A stretch of DNA of 49,277 nucleotides, from positions 1 through 49,277 of the forward strand of contig NZ_BCYO01000027.1 of assembly GCF_001598235.1 (NCBI RefSeq). The letters are read 5' to 3'. The translations under genes were made by a program, and so were the position numbers. This stretch comes from Polaromonas jejuensis NBRC 106434. Lineage in GTDB: Bacteria; Pseudomonadota; Gammaproteobacteria; Burkholderiales; Burkholderiaceae_C. This document shows, piece by piece, positions 8,322-16,793 of this stretch. Each line of letters starts with the position of its first letter. The stretch's first letter is position 1. The notes beneath the pieces are model-generated. The model was not told the DNA's origin. It made no database searches and saw only the letters and a program-made list of their open reading frames with translations.

Positions 8322-8666
8322 ATGAAATCAAATAATTTGAAACTTCTCGGAACAGCGGTCTTGACCGTCGTTCTTTCATCCTCCCTTGCCTATGCACAAC
8401 CAGCGCCCGCTGCTGCCGGCGCCGGTGCGGGTGGCGGCGGTGCTGCTGCAGGTGGAACTGGCGCCGCCGCCGGAGGCGCTGCGGCCGGGGGGGCAGCCGC
8501 TGGAGGCGCTGCCGCAGCAGGTGCGGCAGTTGGCGTCGCTGGGATTTCAACCGCCGCCGTGATTGGTGGCATAGCGCTTGCCGGCGCTGTCGCAGCTGGT
8601 GTCAGTGGCGGTGGCGGTAATTCATCCACCACAGGTACAACCGGTACAACCGGTACAACACGCTGA
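8322..8666 (+). CDS. yjbE: YjbE/GfcA-like small secreted Gly/Ala/Thr-rich protein
   Basis: A 114-residue exported low-complexity protein. The ATG at 8322 follows a GAGGA ribosome-binding site. The signal peptide is about residues 1-24 (ends SLAYAQ), followed by an Ala/Gly-rich stretch with AAGG-type repeats, a short hydrophobic segment (AAVIGGIALAGAVAAG), and a C-terminal tail of repeated GTT ending in TTR. E. coli YjbE and GfcA have the same plan, including the Thr-rich ..TTR end, and head the yjbEFGH and gfcABCDE operons. The tail is encoded by a 9-bp direct repeat (8634-8660). Function in exopolysaccharide production is inferred from context. Confidence 0.7.
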   Translation: MKSNNLKLLGTAVLTVVLSSSLAYAQPAPAAAGAGAGGGGAAAGGTGAAAGGAAAGGAAAGGAAAAGAAVGVAGISTAAVIGGIALAGAVAAGVSGGGGNSSTTGTTGTTGTTR

Positions 8667-8767
8667 CCAAAGCATAAGGGGCAAACCCAAGGTCGGGCCT
8701 GAACGCCTGACTCGTTGGGTTCACACCCCGCACTTGGTAGTCAGCAACCAGAAGTATTTGCCACTTG

Positions 8768-8786
8768 GGCGACCATTTTGGTCGCC
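8768..8786 (+). terminator. Hairpin downstream of yjbE (attenuator or 3' stabiliser)
   Basis: Perfect 8-bp stem GGCGACCA/TGGTCGCC with a TTT loop, followed by a pyrimidine-rich TTCCCCTTCCT tract rather than a U-run. With the second hairpin at 8843-8866 it could reduce read-through into yjbF, or protect the 3' end of a more abundant yjbE message. Confidence 0.5.
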
Positions 8787-8842
8787 TTCCCCTTCCTAAT
8801 TCATTTGAATGTGGACTCGCCAGCGGGCCCATCGGGGAAAAC

Positions 8843-8866
8843 TGGGGCTTGTTTTAATAAGCCCCA
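8843..8866 (+). terminator. Second hairpin between yjbE and yjbF
   Basis: Perfect stem TGGGGCTT/AAGCCCCA with an 8-nt loop, followed by TTCGCCCCTTTCTT. It is a partial terminator at best. The yjbE-yjbF gap is 288 nt and nothing else in it looks functional. Confidence 0.45.
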
Positions 8867-8954
8867 TTCGCCCCTTTCTTGCCTAACGGCCCAAGGCCGC
8901 CCTCCTTCACCCCTTACACGAACGACCTGACGTCCATGTTGCCGGAATTTCTGG

Positions 8955-9632
8955 ATGCCTAAATTGTTCGTATCGTCGATGCGCCGGCTGCTGTTGCTGG
9001 CAGTTTGTTGTTGGGCGCTGTCTGCCTGCTCATCGCGCATTGACGCCATGACGCAGACGGCAAAGGCGTTCTTTCAAGGCGACGCGGATGCCTCCGCCAC
9101 CGCGGCACTCAACCCCTCGATACGTTATCTCAGGGTCAAGGTTAATGATGACCGCGTGATCTTGTTGGCACTCGGCTATATCGATGCGGACCCCTTGGGC
9201 CCTGTCGAAGTCTGGTACAGCAGCAAAGGTGAAGTCTTGCGTTTGCAAAATGGGCATCTCGTCGGTCTGACCGGCTCCGACATTGAATGGCGACAGGTTC
9301 GCCTCTCCACCATGCCGTCCTGGCCCGCCGACACCGCTTCGGCAAGCGCTTACTCACGCGTTCGCGATGTGATGCCTGGCTACCGTTTTGGCATCGTTGA
9401 TCACTTGCTGATGCGTTCGATCGATGCGCCCCGCCGATCCAATCTGGTCGCATTGGCGCCTCAAAATTTGCGCTGGTTTGAAGAGCACGAAGGCAATGAG
9501 GCCCTTCCAGCCGCGCGCTTTGCCCTCTCGAAAACGCACCAGACGGAAACCGTTGTCTACGGCGAACAATGCATTTCTCCGGCCTTGTGTCTGAGCTGGC
9601 AGCACTGGCCGCCAGCGGCCTCCACGCCATGA
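8955..9632 (+). CDS. yjbF: YjbF/GfcB family outer-membrane lipoprotein
   Basis: Predicted lipoprotein of the exopolysaccharide secretion group YjbF/GfcB. With the start at 8955 (225 aa) there is a signal peptide with lipobox ALSAC and acceptor Cys25. The mature part carries YLRVKVNDDRVILLALGYID, VEVWYSSKGEVLRLQNG and GSDIEWRQV, characteristic of the family. The ATG at 8979 is an alternative start giving a shorter signal peptide; neither has a strong ribosome-binding site. Its stop overlaps the start of the next gene by ATGA, suggesting translational coupling. Confidence 0.85.
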   Translation: MPKLFVSSMRRLLLLAVCCWALSACSSRIDAMTQTAKAFFQGDADASATAALNPSIRYLRVKVNDDRVILLALGYIDADPLGPVEVWYSSKGEVLRLQNGHLVGLTGSDIEWRQVRLSTMPSWPADTASASAYSRVRDVMPGYRFGIVDHLLMRSIDAPRRSNLVALAPQNLRWFEEHEGNEALPAARFALSKTHQTETVVYGEQCISPALCLSWQHWPPAASTP

Positions 9633-12592
9633 CAGCACGGCCGCCCCGAATTCCGCACCGTTCAGCAACAGCGCTTCGACTCCAGCCAGGCCTGATCAAT
9701 AGCGCCATCCTGCTGATGCTGGGCATGGCCCATCCGGCCGCTGCCGTTGCCTCTGACAAAGTGTCCGTGCCGGCAACCAATGTTCAGGCAGGCGCCCATC
9801 TGCCCGTCAGCGCAGAACGTTTAAGCGACTGGCTGCAACGTCAGCCCCCGGCAGACAATGCCTATCTGCCAGGGCTGAGCTGGCGGGTGCCCGGGGAAGT
9901 ACCCACGCAAGCCGCCATGAAAAGCGCGCTGCGGGCGCACCTTGCCGGGTCCGAGTGGACTTTTCGCGCTGACGTGGCGGCACGCCAGCGCCTGTCCGAG
10001 TGGATAAGCCGCCTTCCCGTCACAGGGCGGGTTCCGGTCGCCGTCGCCGATGCGCGCTGGCTGGAGACACATCCGGCGCAAAACCCGGTGCTGGCACCCG
10101 ACCATCGGGTGGTCGTGCCTTCGCGGCCTGCCTCGGTCACCGTCGTTACCAGTGACGGCTACCTGTGCGCCGTACCCCATGCGCCGGGTTACGAGGCCCG
10201 CGCTTATGTGGCAGCCTGCAAGCCCCCATCCAGTGCTGGTCGCGTCGACCGGGTCTGGATGGCCCAGCCCGATGGTCATGTTCAGAGCTTCGGCATTGCC
10301 AGCTGGAATGCCCAGGCCCAAGGCGAGCCAGCCCCTGGCGCCTGGATATGGGCGCCAGCCCAAGGGGCTGCTTGGTCGGATGAATTCTCCCAAAGCCTGA
10401 TCGGGTTTCTGGCCACCCAAGGCCCGTCTGGCGAAGACACCACTGCGAGCGCTCACGCGCGACAGGTGGCGGCGCCCACCGGGCCGGCAACACCGCTGCG
10501 CGATCCCGTGATCACCGGCAATGACTGGGGCGGTATTGGCCTGCTGCAAACCCCCACGGCACGCATGGCCAAGACCGGCGAACTGTCCATCAGTTTCAGC
10601 CGGGCTTACCCCTACTCGCGTACCAATGTCACCCTCCAGCCGCTGGACTGGATGGAGCTGAGCTATCGCTATACATCGATCAGTGGCACACGCTATGGCC
10701 CGCAAAGCCTGAGTGGCGACCAGAGCGGCAAGGACAAAAGCGTTGACCTGAAAGTTCGCCTGCGGAAAGAATCGGCCTTGTTGCCAGCGATTTCTGTTGG
10801 GGCGCGTGACATTGGTGGCACGGGGCTTTTTTCTGGCGAGTACCTGGTGGCCAACAAAAGAGCCGGCAATTTCGACTGGAGCCTGGGCCTGGGCTGGGGA
10901 TCGCTGGGCTCCAGAGGCTCACTGGGAAATCCCCTGGGGCTGATCTCCAGCAAGTTCAACACCCGCAGCGCCAATTCCGCCGATGTGGCGAATGCGGGGG
11001 GGTTGGGCTTTAATAAATTTTTCCGTGGCCGCACATCGCTTTTTGGCGGTGTCCAGGTGCAGACGGCTTGGGATCCGCTGATTTTGAAAATGGAGTATGA
11101 CGGCAACGACTACCGATACGACAGTCCATTTACCGTCGCCCAACCCAAATCCCCTTTCAACTTTGGCGCGGTTTACCGTTACTCCCCCTCCGTTGATCTG
11201 ACTTTTGGCGTTCAGCGCGGGAATGTCGCCACGCTGGGCGTGGCTTTTCATCTACCTCTCGACCGCCTGTCAACACCCAAGATCAGCGATCCGGTATTGC
11301 CGCGCTTTGTGGCAGAGCGTCCGGCCACTGCGAATTGGTCGACGACCGCCCAAGACCTGAGCGCACAGACGGGCTGGCGAGTGTCGGAAATTCAAAAGCT
11401 GGGGTCGGTATTACAGGTCGAGTTTGAGGATGCCGATGCCGTCTACTGGCGCGAAATGATAGAGCGCGCCACGGCCATTTTGCATCGCGATGCACCGGCC
11501 GATGTGAATGAGTTTCGCTTCATTTATATGGGCCGCGGCATGGCCCTGGCCAATCACACGGTGAACCGGGAACGCTGGGCCAAACCCAAGTCACAACCTC
11601 TGCCACTCAGTGAGGTGCCCACTCAAAACTACCGGCAAGCTCAGCCGGCGTCCACACCAACTCTTGCTGGTACGGCAACTCCTGCCGGTACGCCTGCACC
11701 TGCGGTCAAGCCCACGGCAAACTCCGCCAGCGTATTTCGGTCCAGCGATCTCCCCCTATCGGGTGACATTGGCTTCGGGCTCAAGCAAAGCCTGGGCGGC
11801 CCCGACGGTTTTATTTTGTACCAGGTCAGCGTTGAAGGCCGTTCGGAATGGCGCTTGTCGCAACACAGCTGGCTGTCGGGTTCGTTAAATTTCCGTGCCT
11901 TGGACAACTACAACAAATTCCGTTTCACGGCCGACAGCCAGCTGCCGCGCGTGCGTACCTTTGTGCGCGAATACCTCACCACCTCACGCGTCACCATGCC
12001 CAATCTGCAGCTCACCCATGCCGGGCAGCTCAGTTCAAACCAGTACTTCAGTATTTATGGGGGTTACCTGGAGAGCATGTATGCCGGCGTGGGCGGCGAA
12101 TGGCTTTACCGGCCTTTTGCCGGGCCGGTGGCGCTGGGCGTTGATATCAACAGCGTCAGGCAGCGCAATTTCGACCAGAAACTGGGCCTGCGGGACTACC
12201 GGGCCCTCACCGGGCATGCCACGGCCTATATTGAAACCGGCTGGAATGACGTGATCGCCAAGGTCAGCGTGGGCCAGTACCTGGCCAAGGACAAGGGTGT
12301 CACGCTCGACTTGAGCCGGCGCTTTTCAAACGGCGTGGTGTTTGGCGCCTTTGCCACCAAAACCAATGTGTCGGCGGCCCAGTTTGGCGAAGGCAGCTTC
12401 GACAAGGGCATTTACTTCAGCATTCCGCTGAGCGCCATGTTCACCCGGTCTACGCCTGACGTGGGTGTGTTTACCTGGGACCCCCTGGTCCGCGACGGCG
12501 GCGCCAAACTCAACCGCGCCTACCCCTTGTACGACATGACCAAGGTCCGCGATCCGCGCGCGCTGGCCATGGAACCACCGGCAGGGCCCTGA
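9629..12592 (+). CDS. yjbH: GfcC (YjbG)-YjbH (GfcD) fusion protein
   Basis: A 987-residue exported protein combining two parts encoded separately in E. coli. A signal peptide (to about 40) is followed by a GfcC-like region, about residues 55-265. It has SAERLSDWLQRQPP, RVPVAVADARW, a paired-cysteine stretch near 180-197, and the SLBB-like VWMAQPDGHVQSFGIASWN and PGAWIWAP. After a flexible linker comes a YjbH/GfcD region of about 690 residues starting at NDWGGIGLLQTPTARM (298), with alternating beta strands as in an outer-membrane barrel. A Pro/Thr-rich linker splits the YjbH part in two. The ATG at 9629 is chosen because it overlaps the yjbF stop (ATGA). Role: export or maturation of the polysaccharide made by the adjacent locus (inference). 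Confidence 0.82.
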   Translation: MTARPPRIPHRSATALRLQPGLINSAILLMLGMAHPAAAVASDKVSVPATNVQAGAHLPVSAERLSDWLQRQPPADNAYLPGLSWRVPGEVPTQAAMKSALRAHLAGSEWTFRADVAARQRLSEWISRLPVTGRVPVAVADARWLETHPAQNPVLAPDHRVVVPSRPASVTVVTSDGYLCAVPHAPGYEARAYVAACKPPSSAGRVDRVWMAQPDGHVQSFGIASWNAQAQGEPAPGAWIWAPAQGAAWSDEFSQSLIGFLATQGPSGEDTTASAHARQVAAPTGPATPLRDPVITGNDWGGIGLLQTPTARMAKTGELSISFSRAYPYSRTNVTLQPLDWMELSYRYTSISGTRYGPQSLSGDQSGKDKSVDLKVRLRKESALLPAISVGARDIGGTGLFSGEYLVANKRAGNFDWSLGLGWGSLGSRGSLGNPLGLISSKFNTRSANSADVANAGGLGFNKFFRGRTSLFGGVQVQTAWDPLILKMEYDGNDYRYDSPFTVAQPKSPFNFGAVYRYSPSVDLTFGVQRGNVATLGVAFHLPLDRLSTPKISDPVLPRFVAERPATANWSTTAQDLSAQTGWRVSEIQKLGSVLQVEFEDADAVYWREMIERATAILHRDAPADVNEFRFIYMGRGMALANHTVNRERWAKPKSQPLPLSEVPTQNYRQAQPASTPTLAGTATPAGTPAPAVKPTANSASVFRSSDLPLSGDIGFGLKQSLGGPDGFILYQVSVEGRSEWRLSQHSWLSGSLNFRALDNYNKFRFTADSQLPRVRTFVREYLTTSRVTMPNLQLTHAGQLSSNQYFSIYGGYLESMYAGVGGEWLYRPFAGPVALGVDINSVRQRNFDQKLGLRDYRALTGHATAYIETGWNDVIAKVSVGQYLAKDKGVTLDLSRRFSNGVVFGAFATKTNVSAAQFGEGSFDKGIYFSIPLSAMFTRSTPDVGVFTWDPLVRDGGAKLNRAYPLYDMTKVRDPRALAMEPPAGP

Positions 12593-12660
12593 TCAGGCCC
12601 AAGGGAATCGGCGCGATGGGATCGGCGGCTCTCGGCCCGCCAGATGATCCCAACCCGTGG

Positions 12661-12746
12661 GCGTCATCGCGAAGCCACAGGCTGTGGCGATCCACGGCTC
12701 CGGCTTGGTAAAGGGGAATGGATTGCAGCGCTGCGCTCGCAATGAC
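12661..12746. repeat. REP-like palindromic repeat between convergent yjbH and galE
   Basis: Contains a GCCACAG/CTGTGGC palindrome (12674-12688) and the unit TGGATTGC..CGCTCGCAATGAC (12719-12746), with further CAATGAC and GCGATCC fragments. Related units occur at 17237-17264, 17390-17416, 30890-30917 and, more distantly, 36757-36781. It probably lies in the termination zone of the two converging operons. Confidence 0.6.
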
Positions 12747-12783
12747 GAAGTTGGGACGCCTCGCAATGACGGGGCATGATCAC

Positions 12784-12836
12784 GCTACAAAATAAATAGC
12801 AATCTGCGCACAATCCCTATAGGCTAAGGGCACTTT
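12784..12836 (+). repeat. Dispersed ~50-bp TAGCTGCTTGCGC repeat, copy 2 (diverged)
   Basis: AATAAATAGCAATCTGCGC followed by CCTATAGGCTAAGGG. It abuts the galE stop codon at 12837. This is a weaker match than the other copies. Confidence 0.45.
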
Positions 12837-13859
12837 TCATTCATTGCTTGGGGCATAGCCATTCGGGTTCCCGCTCTGCCAGCGCCACGCATCGGCGCAC
12901 ATCTCCGCCAGCGAATGCGTGGCGCGCCAACCCAGCAGGCTTTGCGCCAGCGACGCGTCGGCGTAGCACTGCGCCACATCCCCGGCGCGGCGCGGGGCCA
13001 ACTGGTAGGGCACGGGCCGGCCGCTGGCCTGCTCGAAGGCACGCACCACGTCCAACACACTGTGGCCCTGGCCAGTGCCCAAGTTCACGGTGAAGCTTTC
13101 ACCCCTCCCCAGCAGCGCCTGCAGCGCCGCCACATGGCCGGCCGCCAGGTCCTGCACATGGATGTAGTCGCGCACGCCCGTGCCGTCTGGCGTGGCGTAG
13201 TCGTTGCCGTACACATTGAGGTGCGGCCGCTTGCCCACGGCCACCTGCGCCACATAAGGCATCAGGTTGTTGGGCGGGCCGGCCGGGTCTTCGCCGATCT
13301 GACCGCTGGGGTGCGCGCCCACCGGGTTGAAGTAGCGCAGCACACCCAGGCGCCACAACGGGTCGGCAACACCCATCGCCGCCAGCATGTCCTCAATCAC
13401 CAGCTTGGTATGGCCATAGGGGTTGGTGTGCTGGCGCGGAAAATCTTCCGTGATCGGCACCGAGGCCGGGTCGCCGTAAACCGTGGCGCTGCTGGAAAAC
13501 ACCAGGGTCTGGCAACCCGCCGCCTGCATCGCCTCCAGCAGACTCACCGCGCCGCCAATATTGTTGCGGTAGTATTTCAGGGGCTGCGCCACGCTCTCGC
13601 CCACCGCCTTGTCGCCGGCAAAGTGCATCACCCCGGCGACCCGATGGCGGCGCAGCACGTCTTGGACCCATGGCGTGTCGAGCACATCGCCCCGCTCACA
13701 GGCCAAGGCTTGGCCGGTGATCCGCTGCAGGCGCTGCAGCACCGCCGGATGGCTGTTGGAGAAGTTGTCCAGGATCACGGGCGTAAACCCCGCCTGGATG
13801 AGCGCCACACAGGTGTGGCTGCCGATATAGCCGGCGCCGCCAGTTAAAAGTATGTTCAT
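12837..13859 (-). CDS. galE: UDP-glucose 4-epimerase
   Basis: Interconverts UDP-glucose and UDP-galactose, feeding the exopolysaccharide pathway. The 340-residue extended SDR has the NAD-binding GGAGYIGSH near the N-terminus, SSSATVYGD, and the catalytic YGHTK (Tyr-x-x-x-Lys) at about residues 147-151. Length and motifs are typical. Its ATG overlaps the stop of the preceding Nudix gene (ATGA, 13856-13859), so it is probably translated by coupling. It is the last gene of the minus-strand polysaccharide locus. Confidence 0.95.
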   Translation of the reverse strand: MNILLTGGAGYIGSHTCVALIQAGFTPVILDNFSNSHPAVLQRLQRITGQALACERGDVLDTPWVQDVLRRHRVAGVMHFAGDKAVGESVAQPLKYYRNNIGGAVSLLEAMQAAGCQTLVFSSSATVYGDPASVPITEDFPRQHTNPYGHTKLVIEDMLAAMGVADPLWRLGVLRYFNPVGAHPSGQIGEDPAGPPNNLMPYVAQVAVGKRPHLNVYGNDYATPDGTGVRDYIHVQDLAAGHVAALQALLGRGESFTVNLGTGQGHSVLDVVRAFEQASGRPVPYQLAPRRAGDVAQCYADASLAQSLLGWRATHSLAEMCADAWRWQSGNPNGYAPSNE

Positions 13860-14422
13860 GGTGATGAATGGTCAACAAATGCATTGGCGTCGGCGTCACG
13901 CCCCAACACCCAGGCCGCATACGGCCGAACATAAGCATGCACGAGCGGGCTTTGCCCGGCATCTGCCAGCGGCAGCCATTGCCAGGCACTGTGTTGCTCA
14001 CCTATGGGCAGCCTGAGAAGCGCCACATCGGCCCACGACAGCGGCCACCAGTACGGCAGGTTCACGTAGTGGGTCGGCACGCTGGGGCTGAAGGCGCTGT
14101 CGGGGTAGAAATGATCCCATGCGCCCATCAATCGGGCTTGAGCCCATGCCCGTTCGCACAGCTCTGGCGCCAGGCCCAACTCACCGCACGCCACGCGCCG
14201 CAGGGCCTGGGCCAGTACTTCATTCTTGCGGATGCGCCCACCCGGGGTAAACCACCAGCCCTGCGCCGGGGCATTGATGCGCCGGCCCAGCAACAGTTCG
14301 CCGTCAGGGTTGGTAAGCACCCAATCGACCGACACCAGCGGCAACGCCGCCACGCCCGCCGCAAATTCGCGCGCAGGCAAAACATTCACGGCCGCACCGC
14401 CGGCAATCGGGCCCGAGGTCAT
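13856..14422 (-). CDS. gmm: GDP-mannose mannosyl hydrolase (Nudix family)
   Basis: Hydrolyses GDP-mannose/GDP-glucose to the sugar and GDP, a way of tuning nucleotide-sugar pools at capsule loci. The 188-residue protein has LVSVDWVLTNPDGELLLGRR, the Gmm-type variant Nudix box GGRIRKNEVLAQALRRVACG, and WDHFYPDSAF, closely resembling E. coli Gmm in the colanic acid cluster. It overlaps galU upstream (ATGA 14419-14422) and galE downstream (ATGA). No GDP-mannose synthesis genes (manC, manB) are in the window, so the substrate would have to come from elsewhere. Confidence 0.85.
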   Translation of the reverse strand: MTSGPIAGGAAVNVLPAREFAAGVAALPLVSVDWVLTNPDGELLLGRRINAPAQGWWFTPGGRIRKNEVLAQALRRVACGELGLAPELCERAWAQARLMGAWDHFYPDSAFSPSVPTHYVNLPYWWPLSWADVALLRLPIGEQHSAWQWLPLADAGQSPLVHAYVRPYAAWVLGRDADANAFVDHSSP

Positions 14423-15326
14423 GACGCCGTAGCCGCCCTGCTCGCGCCGCGTTGCTGCAAAAAGGCAGAAAACTCACTATCCAGCTCGGGGTGGCGCAAG
14501 GCAAAGTCCACCGTCGCCTTCAGGTAGCCCAGCTTGCTGCCGCAGTCGTAACGCACGCCTTCATACAGGTAGGCCATCACAGGGTTTTCCTGCAACAGCG
14601 CCTGGATGCCGTCAGTGAGCTGAATCCGCCGCCTGAGCCGGGGCGCAGGTTGCGGAGCTTGTCAAAAATACAACCGTCCAGCACATAACGGCCCACCACA
14701 CCCAAGTCAGAGGGCGCTTCTTCGGGAGACGGCTTTTCCACGATGCCGCTGATGGCGAAGGCGTGCCCCTGGCTGCACTGGCGGGCCGCGTCACCGGCCA
14801 CCACGCCATAGGAGCGGGTTTGCGCAGGCTGAATACGTTCCACCGCCACCACGCTGACTTGTTGTTGCTCATAAATCTGGAGCATCTGACGCAGCACTGG
14901 CGTAGGCGCATCCAGAAAATCGTCGGCCAACAGCACGGCAAAGGGCTCATCGCCCACCACACTTTGGGCGCACAGCACCGCGTGGCCCAAGCCCAGCGCC
15001 TCCGGCTGGCGCACGTAGATGCAGCTAACGTGCGCAGGCTTGATTTGCTGCACAAGTTGCAGCAGCTCGTTCTTTTGGCGCTTGGCCAGCAGGCTCTCCA
15101 GCTCCCAGGAGCGATCGAAGTGGTCTTCAATCGCACGCTTGCTCTGGCTGGTGACAAAGATCATCTCAGTGATGCCTGCGGCGGCCGCCTCTTCCACCGC
15201 ATACTGAATAAGCGGCTTGTCCACGATAGGCAGCATTTCCTTGGGGCTAGCCTTGGTGGCGGGCAAGAAACGGGTACCCAGGCCAGCGACCGGAAACACC
15301 GCCTTGGTGACTTTTCGAGTACTCAT
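14419..15326 (-). pseudogene. galU: UTP-glucose-1-phosphate uridylyltransferase, frameshifted
   Basis: GalU makes UDP-glucose from UTP and glucose-1-phosphate. The N-terminal 234 or so residues are normal (GLGTRFLPATKASPKEMLP, PFAVLLADDFLDAP, LDGCIFDKLRNLRPG). Near 14627-14633 one base is missing: the read frame gives GGGFSSLTASRRCC and stops at 14577. The +1-shifted frame continues with the family C-terminus (IQLTDGIQALLQENPVMAYL, YDCGSKLGYLKATVDFALRH) to a TGA at 14419 that overlaps the gmm start. Total 908 nt, one short of 303 codons. It is either a recent inactivating deletion or a sequencing error. The loss removes the C-terminal substrate-site residues. Confidence 0.88.
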
Positions 15327-15330
15327 ATGC

Positions 15331-15381
15331 TGTTGCTCCTGGCAAGGAAAGGGAGTGGAAAAATGGAAAACCGGAGCAACA
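15331..15381 (-). promoter_or_regulatory. galU leader hairpin that would mask the ribosome-binding site
   Basis: A perfect 9-bp inverted repeat, TGTTGCTCC and GGAGCAACA (15331-15339 and 15373-15381), encloses 33 nt just upstream of galU. On the minus-strand mRNA the 3' arm contains the galU Shine-Dalgarno GGAG, 9 nt before the ATG, so the fold would sequester it. The regulatory role is inference. Confidence 0.5.
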
Positions 15382-15425
15382 AAACGTCAGGTTATGCCAC
15401 CCCAACCCGATCTACATGACGCGCC

Positions 15426-16793
15426 TTAATAAGCATTTTTGTGCACAAAACCCTTGAACACCGTGGCCAGGATGATCTTCAGGTCCAGCCATAGTGACAG
15501 GTTTTCTATATAGTGCAGGTCGTATTCCACGCGCTTTTGCATCTTGTCCAGCGTGTCGGTCTCGCCGCGAAAACCATTGATCTGGGCCCAGCCGGTGATG
15601 CCGGGCTTGACCTTGTGGCGCAGCATATAGCCGGGCACCAGTTCCTTGTAGTGCTCGTTGTGCACCACCGCGTGCGGCCGGGGGCCGACGATGGACATGC
15701 GGCCCTGCAGCACGTTGAAAAACTGCGGCAGCTCGTCCAGGCTGGTGCGGCGCAGGAAGGCGCCCAGCGGGGTAATGCGCGCATCGTTTTTGCGGGCCTG
15801 GGTCACCTGGAAATCCTTCTCCTGATGCACCACCATGCTGCGGAACTTGTAGACCCAGATTTCCTCGCCGTTCCAGCCATGGCGGCGCTGCCGGTACAGC
15901 ACCGGCCCCCTGGACGTGAGCTTGATGGCCAGCGCAATGCCCAGCATCAGCGGGCTGATCAGCAGCAAGATGAACAAGGCCAGTACATAGTCCTGCACCG
16001 CCTTAATCAGCCGCGTGCTGCCCGTGATCGGCGAGGCCGACAAGTCGAGCATGGGGATGCCCACCACCTCGCTGATGCCATGGTTGATGAGCGTGAGCGC
16101 AAACATGTCTGGGACCAGGCGGATGTTGGCCGTGCTGTGGCGCAACGCCTCCAGCGCAGTGCGAATGCCCTGCTCGTCGCTGAGCGGCAGGCATAGCCAC
16201 ACCTCATCCACGTGCCGCTTACCCTGCGGCGCCGCGATGAAGGGCACAAGCCCTTCGGGCGGCAGCGTGGCCACCACACGCAGGCCGCTCCAGGCCGACT
16301 GCGCCAGCGCCTCCTGCACCCGTTGGCTGACTTGGCCCGCGCCGACGATCACCGCCGTCTTGAAGTTGTAGCCCTGCCGGCGCAGCCAGTGCAGCCCGCC
16401 ATACACCGCCAGCCGCTGCAGGCTCAGCACCCCCAGCGTGCCCAGGACCCAGCCCACAAACCAGACGCGCGACAGGTCTGACGAAGACTTGGCGAGAAAC
16501 AGCCAGACCACAATGATCAGCGCCGCGCCCAGCCAGCCCAGCACCACCGAGCGCAACATCAGCCCCAGCTCATTCACCCGCCAAGAGCGGTAAATGCGGC
16601 GTGAGAACACCATCAGCATGAGCGAGGCCGCCAGCACCACCAGCTTGTAAAGCGCCGGAATGTCGGCATGCACGGCCGTGCCGTGATACCACAGGTAAGC
16701 CGCCAGGCCGCAGCCCCAGATGATCAGCGCATCCAGCGCCATGGCCACATAGCGGATAACGGGCGACGACAGTCTTATCGGCGAGCGAAGCAT
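15426..16793 (-). CDS. wcaJ: Undecaprenyl-phosphate glucose/galactose phosphotransferase (WcaJ family)
   Basis: Polyisoprenyl-phosphate hexose-1-phosphate transferase that starts repeat-unit synthesis by moving sugar-1-phosphate from UDP-sugar to undecaprenyl phosphate. The 455-residue protein has N-terminal membrane helices, a central CoA-binding-like domain (GAGQVSQRVQEAL near 150), one more membrane segment, and the C-terminal catalytic domain. That domain has LTSRGPVLYRQRRHGWNG, VYKFRSM, DELPQFFNVLQGRMSIVGPR and GITGWAQING. Its start overlaps the end of the VanZ gene by 19 nt. Whether glucose or galactose is transferred cannot be told. Confidence 0.92.
   Translation of the reverse strand: MLRSPIRLSSPVIRYVAMALDALIIWGCGLAAYLWYHGTAVHADIPALYKLVVLAASLMLMVFSRRIYRSWRVNELGLMLRSVVLGWLGAALIIVVWLFLAKSSSDLSRVWFVGWVLGTLGVLSLQRLAVYGGLHWLRRQGYNFKTAVIVGAGQVSQRVQEALAQSAWSGLRVVATLPPEGLVPFIAAPQGKRHVDEVWLCLPLSDEQGIRTALEALRHSTANIRLVPDMFALTLINHGISEVVGIPMLDLSASPITGSTRLIKAVQDYVLALFILLLISPLMLGIALAIKLTSRGPVLYRQRRHGWNGEEIWVYKFRSMVVHQEKDFQVTQARKNDARITPLGAFLRRTSLDELPQFFNVLQGRMSIVGPRPHAVVHNEHYKELVPGYMLRHKVKPGITGWAQINGFRGETDTLDKMQKRVEYDLHYIENLSLWLDLKIILATVFKGFVHKNAY

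Noticed and set aside
8390..8632. Pro/Ala-rich minus-strand frame over yjbE
   Set aside because: Low-complexity complement of the Gly/Ala-rich coding strand.
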